64,000 bases of DNA from Ligustrum vulgare (Eukaryota; Streptophyta; Magnoliopsida; Lamiales; Oleaceae), in contig OY743180.1 of assembly GCA_963555705.1 (NCBI GenBank), forward strand, positions 38,596,129-38,660,128. The letters run 5' to 3'. Below, piece after piece: positions 1-11,855 of this stretch. Position numbers and translations under genes: made by a program. Below the pieces are notes generated by a model. It had not been told where the DNA came from. It saw nothing but the letters and a program-made list of their open reading frames with translations, and ran no database searches. Position 1 is the first letter of the stretch; each line of letters starts with the position of its first letter.

Positions 1-59
1 AAAAGGGTTTCATTTGAAGGTTCAAATACCACCTTAACGTAGCCAGTGATTGAAACCTT

Positions 60-305
60 ATACCATAATAATCATTCCATTCCTAGTATGACATCAAGTT
101 TGTGGGTATTCAGTGTTATGAAATCCATCATCTACTCCTTCCCTTTCACCATGATTGGGACATTTCTCAACACATAACTTTAGTTCAACAATTCTTCAAA
201 TGGCGTTGACAATATAAACTTGGTCTCCAGCTACTGAGATGGGTAAATCAATTTTCCTATAACTGTTGGACTATCAAATGAGTGGATAGACCCGAGATCA
301 AACAT
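60..305 (-). pseudogene. pol: Degenerate retroviral-type aspartic protease of Ty3/gypsy pol
   Basis: On the minus strand around 265-305 the frame reads FDLGSIHSF, matching the gypsy protease active site, usually FDSGATHSF. The catalytic D and G are kept but the S between them is L. Around 74-105 the same strand reads LDVILGME, the conserved FDVILGMDWL motif near the end of the domain. A stop replaces the Trp that normally follows. The spacing of about 60 codons fits the family. Intervening codons are scrambled, so this is a dead fragment. Confidence 0.65.
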
Positions 306-703
306 GATAAGTGCTTAATACTAAGTTCGATGACTTCTCAACTTCTCGTTTGGACATTGTATACTCTCGTGCCGATATCCATTCATATCCATTTCTTATT
401 TCACAAAAAGATCTGATAAACGGCACCCAAACCTTTAATAACCATTACTTTCTCACTTCCTCATTTACATAACCAAGATATACTCGTCATAATCATTGAC
501 AACATTCTTAACCTTTCACTTTCCGACATTACACATTAACATGCAAGAATTTGCAATAATTGTCATATCAATTAACATTTCATAATTTAAACAAAAACTA
601 ACTTACCAGATGATCGAGGGAGAAGCACTTGAGGCGTGACTCAGTACCCGAACAATTTTCAAATAAGTTTTAAAAGTCTACAGAATCGCTTTTAAAACTC
701 TTA

Positions 704-715
704 GCTCTGATACCA
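704..715 (-). other. Primer-binding site complementary to initiator tRNA-Met
   Basis: The plus strand reads GCTCTGATACCA, the reverse complement of TGGTATCAGAGC, the usual plant iMet primer-binding site. It lies four bases from the LTR end at 720. This fixes the element orientation as minus and marks 720-3411 as its 5' LTR. Confidence 0.85.
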
Positions 716-719
716 AAAA

Positions 720-3411
720 TGTAACACCCCAAGTTCAAAAGTCTAAAACCTAGGCATGTTAACTTCCATTCACATTATATGCGGAATTAAATCATTTACA
801 CATCAAAATATTCATTTATCTATTATAAAATTCTTACAAAATTTCGGCAGAGTCTCCTCTATAAATTGGACTTAACCAACCTGTAGAGAGACATCAACCA
901 TTTTACAACATAAAACTCAACTCAAATAAAAATCCAATACTCAACATACAAACTCAATTCTACTTCAAACTCCCACATCACCACACTATTTCAAATTCAA
1001 TCCCCAAACTCCTCAACACAACATTTTTCATCAATAAGCTTCAATTAAATACAATAAGTGATAATATAACCAATATTAGGAATTCCATAACTAATTTAAA
1101 CTAATCTCAACCAAACAATTATCAAAATAATGAATTAAGGAATAAATTCAAATGATAACTTTAATAAATTTTACTTTTATTTAATAATGTCGACAGCGGG
1201 TACTGTCTGAGTCAGCCGCCAAATGTTCTCCTCGGATCACCTAACTTTCATCACCTGAAATGTTGGGGAGGGATTGGGGTGAGCTAAAGCTCAGTAAGTA
1301 AACTGTATGCATGAATGCATGCTTATGACATGAATGCTTTTCGAAAATTCCATGTATGTATCCCCATTTACTTTACTTTCCAAAACTTTCAAACTTTTCA
1401 AACTTTCACTAACATTTCAAAACTTTCACTTCATTCCATCGTGAGCTCACTTGATGTAACTTCTAGTCAATAAGAATACAGTGGGCAATTACTTATTTGG
1501 AACCAGATTAACATGCGCATTTCCACCGCAAAGCGGTTTAACATTCACTTTCCCACCGCGAAGCGGTGTAACATTCACTTTCCCACCGCAAAGCGGTGTA
1601 ACATTCACTTTCCCACCGCAAAGCGGTTCATTACATTCGGGTACGCCGGTCCCCCGCGCCCCATTTCCCACTCGCATCTTTCATGAACTAGAAGCACACC
1701 CATTCATTCTTTAAAAACTTGGGATACATAACTTTTGAACAAACTTGCACTTTGACACATTTCTTTCATTTAAAACATTTGACTTCCAAATTTCGATGTC
1801 AATGCATGCTTGATGATGCAATGACATGATAATGTGCATACTTAAACATTCTTCTCAATAACATATGCTTTCATAATGTAAATGCAATTCATCAAAGCAA
1901 GTAAGTTGCACGACAGTCATTTACACATAACTTTCACATTTACATTCAACTTCTATGAAAATAGGGGGAAGTTTACTTACTTGCAATCCTTAGAAATTTA
2001 CCGTTTCTGAATTTGCAAGTGGAAGAGTCTCGGATGCCCGTGACGTCAATGTACCAAAATCCCTAATTATTCACATTCGTCAATAAATATGACTTTTAGT
2101 TGACAATTAAATTCGTTATTCATTTTAATACCCAATCAAACATTAACTGAAATTAAAACTTCAATTTAACTCACATGTGATCTTATATCGAGACTAGAGC
2201 ACATAAAACTAAAGAATTTCCTTTCATACTTTCAAATTCCCAAAACATATACTTTCATGTGACTCATAATATAACAAACACATTTAACACCACATATAAT
2301 ATCATATTCGAAGTAACACATTAAGTTCGAGGAAATTTTGAAATCTTACTTATCAATCCCACAAATCAAAGCCAAGCATTACTTATCAAAAATGATCTTG
2401 AACTAAAATTTATAACTTCGAAATTAGACTATAATCAGATCTGAAATTATACAAAATATGCACACCTAATATTACATACTTCAATTTTAACAGTACAATT
2501 CGAAATTTGACAAAAACCTAAATCTGAAAAACTTGAAAACGTCACATATTTACACACACACTACTATCATAAGATTCCCAATTTCAAATCAACATTTAAC
2601 ATGTGAAATTCAATTTAAAAGTTCTGAATAGAAAATCATATATGCATACATATCAAAATCTGCAATTTCCATATGTAAATGCATATACATACTGATATAT
2701 ACATACATATATGTACAAAAATCAATAAATATATACATCCTTATCCCCAAATGTGTGTGTGCGTGAAATGTGGTGTGCGGGTTCACGTTTGTGGCCGCTC
2801 GATGGTGCGGGCTGTGGACGAAACCCGAGCGACTGCGTGTAGGAGGGAGGTGAAAAAGGGTCTTACCGTGGTCGGGAGCCGGCGAGGTGGTGGTCGCCGT
2901 TGAAGGAGGAGACCGAGAAAGAGGGACGAGAGAGGCAAAGGTCGCGTGAGAGAGAGAAAACCGAGAGAGTGAGAGTCGGGAGTGAGAGCGGAGAGAGCAA
3001 GCGTGAGGAATGAGGGATTAGATTAGGTTTTAGAATATAATTTAGGTAATTTGCAAATCAATCCCCCAACTCTCATAAAATGATAATTAAGTCCAAAACT
3101 TCTCATTGAACCCCAAAAGCCTCTAAAACTTACCCCCAATATCAAATTTAAATGTAATATGCCACTAACTTTATAAAAATAGAATTGGCAAGCCTAACAA
3201 TTAAAATAAACAATTATACATAGAATTGCATATAAGAAATTTATAATTTTCTAATTGGCATATTGAGCGAGACGGCGTCCAAATCCTTCCACTGCAAAAT
3301 AATTCAAATAATTATCAACAATAATAATGTCAATAATGATTAATAGAGACATTAATAGAAAAATTACGCGAAATCCATGAAAGCCCTTAAAACGAAAAAA
3401 ACGGTATTACA
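720..3411 (-). mobile_element. 5' LTR (family A, 2.69 kb) of a Ty3/gypsy element
   Basis: The segment begins TGTAACACCCCAAGTTC and ends GGTATTACA in plus coordinates, so the terminal bases are TG...CA. The primer-binding site lies just outside the left end. A near-full copy lies at 14162-16836 and a truncated one at 10068-11855. All three share a GC-rich, GAGAGA-laden block (2760-3010 here) next to TG-repeat sequence. On the minus strand this would be a pyrimidine-rich leader. LTRs this long are usual in the Tekay/Del group of chromoviruses, but I cannot confirm the lineage. The next base (3412) belongs to another LTR family, so this element probably inserted there. Confidence 0.8.
1520..1635. 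repeat. Four tandem 30-bp units, each with a CCGCAAAGCGG hairpin
   Basis: The 11-mer CCGCAAAGCGG (one copy CCGCGAAGCGG) recurs at 1526, 1556, 1586 and 1616, an exact 30-bp period. It is separated by TTTAACATTCACTTTCCCA-like spacers. With flanking A and T each unit can form a 5-bp stem with a 3-base loop. Degenerate copies occur at the same place in the solo LTR around 14945-15035, so the array belongs to the LTR family. Confidence 0.85.
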
Positions 3412-4473
3412 TCCCTCCTCTCCACCAACCACCAAACCCACGTCACCATCACGCATCGACGGCGGTATCGCCGGCTTTACCGCCGGCGATTGGAAGCGAA
3501 GCCCTTCCGTTTTTATTTTTGTACCTCTCGGCCTCTCTCTGATAATTTACAGAGAGAGAGAAATGAAATGTTTTGATATAAAATGTTTTATAAAATCAAG
3601 TTTTCAAAATATCCGTTTCAGCCCCACAGTTTGACATATATTCGTTTCAGCCCCCTTTTTAAAATGATTTCGTTTCAGTCACAAATATTTTTATAATTAA
3701 AAAAAAAAATCACCCCTTAGTTTTGTAAAATATTATTTCAGTCCCTAAACTTTAATCTCAATTCTCTTAAAATTTCATTTAGATCTTTATATTTATTTTT
3801 AGTTACTTTAAATTTAAGTCTCGAAGATACTAATTTAATTTAATTTTCTTGGCTAGACGAATCATTTGGAGAATTTAGAGATTGACGTACTTCCCGCTCC
3901 AATTTTTGAGAACTCGTAACGTTAAAGGTAGACTCGCCCCCACTAATTGATTTAGATTATAATTGCACGTGATTATGTGGATTTGTGTGATCTTGTATGC
4001 TTAATTGCATGAGAAAAGAAAAGAATATCTCGTATGAGATAAATTTGAGAATTTATGTTATGCACGTCATAACCTATCTGCTAGCATGATTCAAGAAAAG
4101 AATGGTTCATTTGCGTTCACTATGTGATGCCTATGAATAAGAAAAGAACGTCACTACATTATTTGCATGATTACTTGTCCAATTATCTTGTAGATTAATT
4201 ATTGGAGTTGAGTCTACTGAGTATTTCATTTTGAAATGCTCACCCCGTGGTTTTAACAATTTTGCAGATTTCGGCGACGGTGGCGAGTGATGGGCAATGG
4301 CGAAGAATATCATTTTGGATATCATTTTTTTTGAAAGTCGTGGATTTCGAAATAAACAATTTCATTTTATCATGAATTTTCATTTTTAATAAGTTTGTAA
4401 GAATTATTCCATTTAAATTGAATTATCGCTAAACTTTGATTTATTAAACGTGATATTTAATATTTAGTCATAT
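3412..4473 (+). mobile_element. Partial LTR of family B, plus orientation (3' portion)
   Basis: This stretch is a diverged reverse complement of about 7229-8440. Shared blocks include GTAGACTCGCCCCCACTAAT and the block around 4130-4325, matched at 7380-7580. It ends at TATTTAGTCA (4473), exactly where the inverted copy starts at 7229 (TGACTAAATA). The left side is cut by the family A element. Repeated TTTCAGCCCC/TTTCAGTCCC phrases at 3615-3740 are also typical of family B. Confidence 0.6.
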
Positions 4474-6189
4474 CTTATGCTGGGGATATTGTTGGTGATT
4501 ATTAGTTTGATCCAGGATCAGATCATTGAATAGAGGTACAGCATATACTGAAGCGTTTTCGAAAAACGAGTAAATATTTGCTTATCTATTCAGTTGGTGA
4601 TCTGATGGAATAAAACTAATTAAGATCTGATTTGACTAGGATTCTCGAGAGTCGTCAAAATTGGAATATAACTGGGAGATATTGTGGTTAATTGGTTGGG
4701 AATAACACAATCTTGGATTGTTTGTTATACAACCGTGACTTACATCGAAAGGAGTTATCATCTTTGTTGAGAACATAATCATTAATGTAATGATGATGTT
4801 GACAAGATGAATGATTCGATGTTTCATGTATACTCTAAGGGCAAGTGGGAGATTGTTGGAATTATATATGCCCATAGAGTATAATTCACGACATTTAAAA
4901 GTAAAATATTGATTGATTGTATTAATATGATGTTGTGTTTGTCCACGGGTCGATTTGATATTACAAATTGAGTGTTTAAGTTGTTAAACACAGAAAGATT
5001 CAATTTGTGATTAGATCTAAAATTAACGTTCACGATCAGTAAATAAATATGGACGATTTATTTTGATAAGATCGTCTCGATTTTATTAAAGTCTATCTTT
5101 GACTTTGGTAATAAAATTGAGAGTACGTTTGAAACGTATTGGACGGGACCACGTGAAATTAATTTGTGACATTGACCATACAAATTTAATTTCACTTGAT
5201 TATTGTACGTGGGACCTTAATCCTAATAGGATAATGGACTTCGATTACTAACTTGAAGTTCTTTGAGGTATCAATGGGTGAGATCAAATTGCTGATCAAT
5301 ATCTCGGTACTTTGGGAATTAAAGTGAACTAACGAGGAACATATATTCGTATTATGGAATCCGTCACCTTTTAGGTATGATCATAATCTCACTGGTTCTT
5401 CTAGTGGACAGTTGAATCTGAGCTCAGTAATTCGACAGTGACTGTTGAATTCTATGATGTGATGGGATCACATCGAACTTTCAGACAGAAGATGAGAGTT
5501 GAGAATTTATGAATATTCGAAGAAGGGCATTTTGGTCATTTTAACTTGCTCCGAATATTCGAGTTGATCGACGGGGGTAACATGTAAGAACGATAAGTCA
5601 GAGGATATAATTATTGATTAATTGTTTCAGTAATTTCAGTTTTACTAAGAGTGCAATCTCGTTCTTTTAGTGGAATAGAACATGATTAATAAATTAATTT
5701 TGACTGATCAAGAGTTGATCGGGTCATAATTAATTTATTGGAGCTTAGTTTAATTGGGTCCAATTAGGTTCCCTCGGTGGCTTCACTATAATGGGTTTAT
5801 ACAGGCTTATTACCTGTATTGGGTTGTGCAGAAATGGGCCTGGGTTATGGTACTAGGCCTGGTAGGGTTTTGGAGTGTAAAGATATTACAAATAGTCTCC
5901 CAGACTATTTTTCTTAACTTAATTGGCAAAGTGGCGAAACACACACTAAAGTGTGTAGTGTGTGTTTCCTCTTTACAAAGAAACCCTAAACCTAGTTTAA
6001 CCTAGATCTTGAGAAAGGTGACCACGCACCTGCACAGCTGCCATTGGAGAACACCGAAGAAAGCTTGAGGGTTTGAAGCTTTGGTGAAATCAAGAAGCAG
6101 CGAAAAGAGATTATTGTAAAGCACGCTACAAGGGTAATATCTCTTTCTTTTTATGTGCACAAAATTATTTGATTTTATGTCCAAGACCT
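4474..6189 (+). mobile_element. Ty1/copia 3' end and LTR-like sequence
   Basis: At 4838-4854 there is a purine-rich tract (AAGGGCAAGTGGGAGAT) followed by TGTTGGAATTATATATGCCC. That is the usual polypurine tract plus LTR start of plant copia elements. I therefore read 4474-4854 as 3' internal sequence and the LTR as beginning at 4855. The LTR end is not clear; candidates fall between about 6050 and 6140. No primer-binding site, coding domain or target duplication was found. The block lies between two pieces of family B LTR that are not in normal order. Confidence 0.5.
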
Positions 6190-7228
6190 TTATTTATTTT
6201 AAAGTCAAATTTTCAATTATTTAGATTCAAACTACTTTAAGCCAAATTTTATTTATTTTGAATCCAATTCATTTTTTTTCAAATTCTCAACTTTATTATC
6301 TTGTCCCATTTTAATTTCCATTCAATTCAATTAGAATCATTTCCCCAATTCTTTTCCCACACGTCTCCTCAGTTTCTTTTGCAGATTTCCATTTGCCACC
6401 TTCCTCATTCATCTCCTCTCAATCAATCAAGAATTTCACTCCCCAACTCACGCTATTTCCATCCCACATCCGGCACCACAATCAGCCTAAATTTCTCCCC
6501 AACTTCCATTTTCATATTCAGCACATTTTTTCTCCCATCATCACTCCCGTCCCCTCAATTTACGATCCATTCTTTCCTTTCCAAATTTGAATCCAAATCA
6601 ATCGTAATGTATATTCCCTCACCCTTCAATACACATTTATACCTTGAGAAATTCTAGTTTCTTCCCCACTATTCTCAAGAGAAATTACAGCTTCCTTTTT
6701 CTTTCCCCATAATCACTTTTCAATTTCTTAATTCCTTCCCCAGCTCCCTCAATTCTTCCCCCACTCTAGCTTATCATTTTGAAGACAATCAATACACAAT
6801 ATATACACCTCCTTCACGGCAACCACAAAACCACCACTAGCCTGGCCAACCTCACCACACTGCACCAACCAGCATCACCAGCCATCCACTTCCACCTTCA
6901 TCCCCAATACCATCACTGCCGGAACCACTGTTTCATCAGTCACCAACCAACCATTTAAGCCACAGACGCCATCACTGTTTTATCACTATCAAACCAGTCG
7001 CCACCACCATCACCGCAGACCACAAACCTGCAACCACTGCCATCTCCCTACCACCATAGCCACCTCCATCACAACTCAAACATCACCACCCAAAAACCTG
7101 CACAAATCACCACTGCACCCAAATCCGAAACTCGCACACCACACAGTCCACACTCAGTCCCAACTCGAAATACCCTCAAAATCAAACTCAAAACCAAGAA
7201 GAGAAGAACCCAAAACCCAAGAATAAAA
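6190..7228 (+). mobile_element. Partial LTR of family B, plus orientation (5' portion)
   Basis: The region is pyrimidine-rich on the plus strand and matches the reverse complement of about 8520-9750. For example CTCAATTCTTCCCCCACTCT near 6749 pairs with 9295-9315, followed in both by a block containing TTTTGAAGACAATCAATACA. It stops at 7228, where the minus-oriented copy begins. The proline- and serine-rich open frames in it are by-products of the pyrimidine tract. Confidence 0.6.
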
Positions 7229-8759
7229 TGACTAAATATTGAATATCGCATTTATGGAATAAAAGTTTAGCGATAATTCAATAATTTAGATGGAATAAGT
7301 AAATTCGTACAAATTTATAAGAATTGAAAATTCTTGATAAAATAAAATAATTATTTCAAAGTTCACGACTTTTAAAAAAATATCAATTTGTAATTTGCCG
7401 TCATTGCCCATCACTCACCACCGTCTCCAAAATCTGCAAAATTGTTTAAAATAACGGGTTGAGCATTTCGAAATGAAATACTCAGTAGACTCATCGCCAA
7501 TAATTAATCTACAAGATAATTGGACAAGTAATTATGCAAATCATGTAGTGACATTCTTTTCTTATTCATAGGCATCACATAGTGAAAACAAATGAACCAT
7601 TCTTTTCTTGTATCATGCTAGCAGATAAGTTATGCCCGGCATAACATAAATTCTTTATCTCAAAAGAGATATTCTTTTCTTTATCTCAACAGAGATATTC
7701 TTTTCTCATGCAATTAAGCATAAAATCACACAAATCCACATAACACATGCAATTATAATATAAATCAATTAGTGGGGGCGAGTCTACCTTAAATCCGACG
7801 AGTGCAAAAGTTGAGCGGGAAATGACTTCAAATTCTTTAATTCTCCGTACGCTTCGTCTAGCCCATAATTTAAATTAGTCTTTAGAAATTTATAGTTTAA
7901 AAATGATAAATTACAATTTGAGGACTGAAATTGATGGTTTGAAAGTTGAGGGACTAAAATGAGTATTTTTGAAAGTTGAGTGATTAAAATGAATACTTTG
8001 AAACTTGGCATTTATAATTAAATGAATTAAATCCGCAGAGATTGAAATAAACGGTTCATAAATCTTGTGGCATAAAATAATAACTTTTGAAACTTAAGAT
8101 TTAAAATATTTAAACTGCAGGGACTGTTTTAAACTATTTTAAAACTTGAGGGACTGAAATAGATAACATTGGGGCTGAAATCAAAGGGGTTAAATCTGCA
8201 GGGACTGAAGTGAATATCTTTTAAAACGTTGGGGCTTAAACATAAATTTTTCAAAACCAAAATATAAACATAATAGATATAATATATATCTATCTCTCTC
8301 CTCTCAAAACAAGGAGCACAGCGACGGGAAAAGGGGTGGGGGCGATCCACGTCGCCCGGCGGTGTTACCGCCGTCGAGTGGCGGCGGAGCGGTCGTGAGG
8401 TTGGAGTTTAGGTTTTGAGTAGTTTTGGTCGAGATTGGGTGCGAAACCGAGGCTTGGAGATTTGGGATTGGAGCTGCGATTTCCGGTCGAACATGCCGGT
8501 GGTGGAGGTAAGTGTTTGGGCTTTCTTTGATCCTGGGTTTTTGGGTTTGATTTTGGTTGATTTTCGTGGGTTGGGCAGCCGTGATTTGGAGGTGACGGTG
8601 CGTTGGATGTGTGAGCGTAAATTCGGTGTTGCAGGTTGTGGTTGCGGTTGGTGGGTTGTGTGGTGGCGACTTTGGTGGTTCGATGTGGGTGGTTGTGAAA
8701 TTGGATTCGGCTAGTGGCGGTAGAGGTCTTGGCAGTGAGGGTGGTTAGTGGTTCGGTGG

Positions 8760-8821
<62 letters not shown>

Positions 8822-9881
8822 GTTGATTGCAAATTGGCTAAGGCAGAATTTTGGTGCGTGGGTGTTGTTGAATTCGGCGTGACTCTTGGCCGATTGGTGT
8901 GGTTGAATTGTGGAGTTCGGTTGATGGAGGCTCGATGGTGTTTGCTTCGAGTGTTCTTCGATTTTGTATTTCAAATCGTTGTGGGTTCTGGAAATGTTTG
9001 TAATTGGTGATGATGGATTCGGCCTCAGATTGGTGGTGGCTGAAACTTGATACTCTGGTGGTGTTGTGGCTTGGGTTCGTATGTAAATTGGAAATTGAGC
9101 AGTGGCGGATTGGTCATGGTGGTGATGGTGTTTCCGGCGGTTAGGTCTGGGCAGTAGGTGGTGATGGTAGTGGTTGCGGGTGATGATGAAACCGTGTGGT
9201 GATGTTGGGTTCGAAAATGGTGGCTGCAGTGTGAGTTCGTGAGGGAGGGGAATAGGAAGGTATATGTATTGATTGTCTTCAAAATGGTAAGCTAGAGTGG
9301 GGGAAGAATTGAGGGGAATTTACATGGGGCAATGGCAAATTGAGGGGAAAGAATTTTGGGAATTAATTTGATAAAATCTTGCTGTGTTTAGCTTTCAATT
9401 GTTTTGGTAACTTGGCAAGTTCTGAGGTTTTGGTTTAGGCAAGCTGAGAGAATTTGCAAAAGGATTAAGGTTAATTGTGAAGTTGGAGTGGATTGTGGAT
9501 AGTGTAATGTGAGAATGAAGATGGAAAAGACTACATTATGTTGAATGTCTGTGGCTCGTTGGAGGGTAATATGTATTGCTTGTTTGTTGTCAGATGGATG
9601 AGTAGGAAAATGGTTATTGATGGAAATTGGGAAAGGATTTTGGGATTAAAATGAATGTGAATTGGGGATAAAATATTTTGGATTAAAATACATAAATAAA
9701 TAAATAATGAAAATAAGATACTTTTATAAAAATTGAAATTGAACTACGATAAATTTAAATAAATTAGATTTTCACTTAAAATGGTTAGGCGAAAATTTGT
9801 TTAAAATAATTGGGTCAAAGTTGTAGCAACATATTTTTAAATAATATTTAGATAAGTCACGGAAAATTCTCGGTCGCTACA
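7229..9881 (-). mobile_element. 3' LTR (family B) of a minus-strand Ty3/gypsy element
   Basis: Read on the minus strand, the LTR starts TGTAGCGACCGAGAATTTTC at 9881. It is preceded by a polypurine tract (AAGGTGGTAGGGT) and the last codons of a gypsy polyprotein. It ends near 7229 with TATTTAGTCA. The solo LTR at 26399-29133 shares its start and most of its length, but at the other end it continues to CGTTACA, so this copy is shortened or variant there. The interior contains a GC-rich leader-like block (8300-8720) and a (GAT)20 microsatellite. Confidence 0.7.
8761..8821. repeat. (GAT)20 microsatellite
   Basis: Sixty uninterrupted bases of GAT lie inside the family B LTR. Translation of any frame gives runs of Met, Asp or His (plus/minus strands), so the open frames crossing it are not genes. 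The length should be polymorphic. Confidence 0.95.
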
Positions 9882-9960
9882 ACCCTACCACCTTAAAATA
9901 ATTTCGTCCTCGAAATTTAAATTTTCTTCATTTAAATTACTTGTGTACTTCAAAATTTCT
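9882..9960 (-). pseudogene. pol: C-terminal tail of a Ty3/gypsy polyprotein plus polypurine tract
   Basis: On the minus strand the frame ends NFEDEIILRW followed by TAG (plus 9885-9887). Then comes AAGGTGGTAGGGT and the LTR start. A tail of this form just before the polypurine tract is typical of plant chromovirus-type gypsy elements. Upstream of about 9960 no coding similarity is visible, so only the extreme end of pol survives. Positions 9961-10067 hold nothing I recognise. Confidence 0.6.
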
Positions 9961-10067
9961 TCTTTCTTAAAAACTTAAAAAATTAATATGACTAGACAAG
10001 AGCCCTGGTTTTTGAATAATATTTGGAGATTCGTAGCGACGAGTTTGGTAAAACAAATCTTTTATGT

Positions 10068-11855
10068 TTGAAAATTTGGGATACATAATTTTTGACAAAA
10101 ATTGCACTTTGACACATTCCTTTCATTAAAACATTTGACTTTCCCATTTTGATATCAATGCATGCTTGATGATGCAATGACATGTAACATGCATGCTTGA
10201 ACATTTCCTTAACTACACATAATTGCATATGGTAGACCAAAAGCATTAAAATTCCGTAATTAACACGAATGTCAATTAAGCACATTAATTCCACATTAAC
10301 TTTCAACTTTGATGAAAGTAGGGGGAAGTTTACTTACTTGACATCTTTAGCATTTACCGTTATCTGGATTTGCAAGTGGAGGAATATCGGCTGCCCGTGT
10401 CATCAATGTACCAAGATTTTAGTTGCATCTATCCATTTAGTAAAATATACTTTCAGTTCAAATATATATATATTCATCATTCTTTTAACATTACATTAAA
10501 CACGTTAAGACAATAAATCTCCTTTCCCTTTTTCATCTTTGTGATCATTTATTCCAAACAAGGTATTAACATATATTAAATACTTCCATACAATACTCGA
10601 AATCAAAAGATTTAAACCATTCGACAAAGCGTATAACTTTCAGTTCACAGACACATTCGTTATTCATTTTAATAATAATCAAACATTAACCGAGATTAAA
10701 CTCCAATTTAACCCATGCGTAACTTTACATAATAATCAAAACACATAAAACCATATTCGAAAATAAGAGATAAATTTCAATCCACGTTAGAGACTCTCAT
10801 TTTTAAATTCAAACTCAAACTAAAATATTTAACTTAACTCAAACTTTACCTAATATCAATTTACCAATTTAAACATTATAAAATCTGAATTTTACTTGTA
10901 TGTATATGCATTACCCAAATCAAAAATTTTATATTTCTTACCAAAGTTTAATATGAACTTAAATTAAACAAATTTATAATTTTCGAAACTTAAAACTTAC
11001 CATAAGATCTTTTGCACCTTTGAAAATATCAAAATTCCAAAAATTGAAACGGAAGCAATTAATTAAACGATTAATGTCATATTTCCAAAATCTGAATTTG
11101 ATATACGTATTCACAAAATTTTCCTTCAAACCTGAACATACATTTGTAAATCTCAAAAATTAAACTAAAATATCAATTAACCAAACTAAATGACTAATTT
11201 TCGGAAATCTGAAAATACTGTGAAATTATGCACATATATATACACGTATATGCATCAATCCATAAATACATACATACTGTCCAAAATCTGAAATTGACTG
11301 TTTAAATCTTGAAATTGAATTATAACCCAATAAGCTGAAATTAACCTTTAAAAATCTGAATTTTATATATGAGGTACATACATAAACGTTATTGACATAG
11401 GAATCTATCTATATATATATATATATATATATACATGCTTGTGTGTTGATCCGGTTGTGTGTGTGTGTGAGTGCGAGTGTGCGTGCGCGAGCGACGGTGT
11501 GTACGCGTAACAGTGAGTACGCCCCGGGGGAAAGGGAGAAGAGTGTTATCGGGGGGATGGTGGCCGGTGGTGGGCGTTCACGCGGTGGTAGGAGGGAGAG
11601 AGCAGCCGAGGAAGCGACGGAGAGATGAGGGCGAGAGCGAGGGACGTGAGGCGAGAGAGGGAGAGAGACGAATCTGAGGTGGGTTAGGTTTAGGATTAAG
11701 ATTTTAATCTTTTTGAAATTTTGCAAATTACTCCCTCAAGTCTCCTCCTTTATCTAATTAAGCCCATAAGTTTTATTTATTCTCCAATTGTGACTAAACT
11801 TTCTCCCAATTTTTCCATTTAACACAATTAAATAGAAAATAACATGTTTAGTGGT
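10068..11855 (-). mobile_element. Truncated family A LTR
   Basis: Sequence from 10068 (TTGGGATACAT...) aligns with 1717-3160 and 15120-16570, including TAGGGGGAAGTTTACTTACT (10320) and the GC-rich GAGAGA block at 11460-11690. Both LTR ends are missing. A (TA)n run of about 24 bases lies at 11410-11433. No coding function. Confidence 0.7.

Larger units (their letters stand above)
1..719 (-). mobile_element. Internal region of a minus-strand Ty3/gypsy element, gag largely missing
   Basis: This is the body of the element whose 5' LTR lies at 720-3411, read on the minus strand and running off the left edge. Only about 400 bases separate the primer-binding site from the protease remnant, so most of gag is deleted or unrecognisable. 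The sequence is AT-rich and broken by stops. The family is assigned to Ty3/gypsy from the protease motifs and the long LTR. I see no open frame longer than a few dozen codons, so this copy cannot make proteins. Confidence 0.7.

Noticed and set aside
6301..6657. 118-codon Ser/Pro/Phe-rich ORF
   Set aside because: It is the pyrimidine-rich strand of a family B LTR fragment.
8711..9010. Open frames with long Met and His runs on both strands
   Set aside because: They are translations of the (GAT)20 microsatellite inside an LTR.
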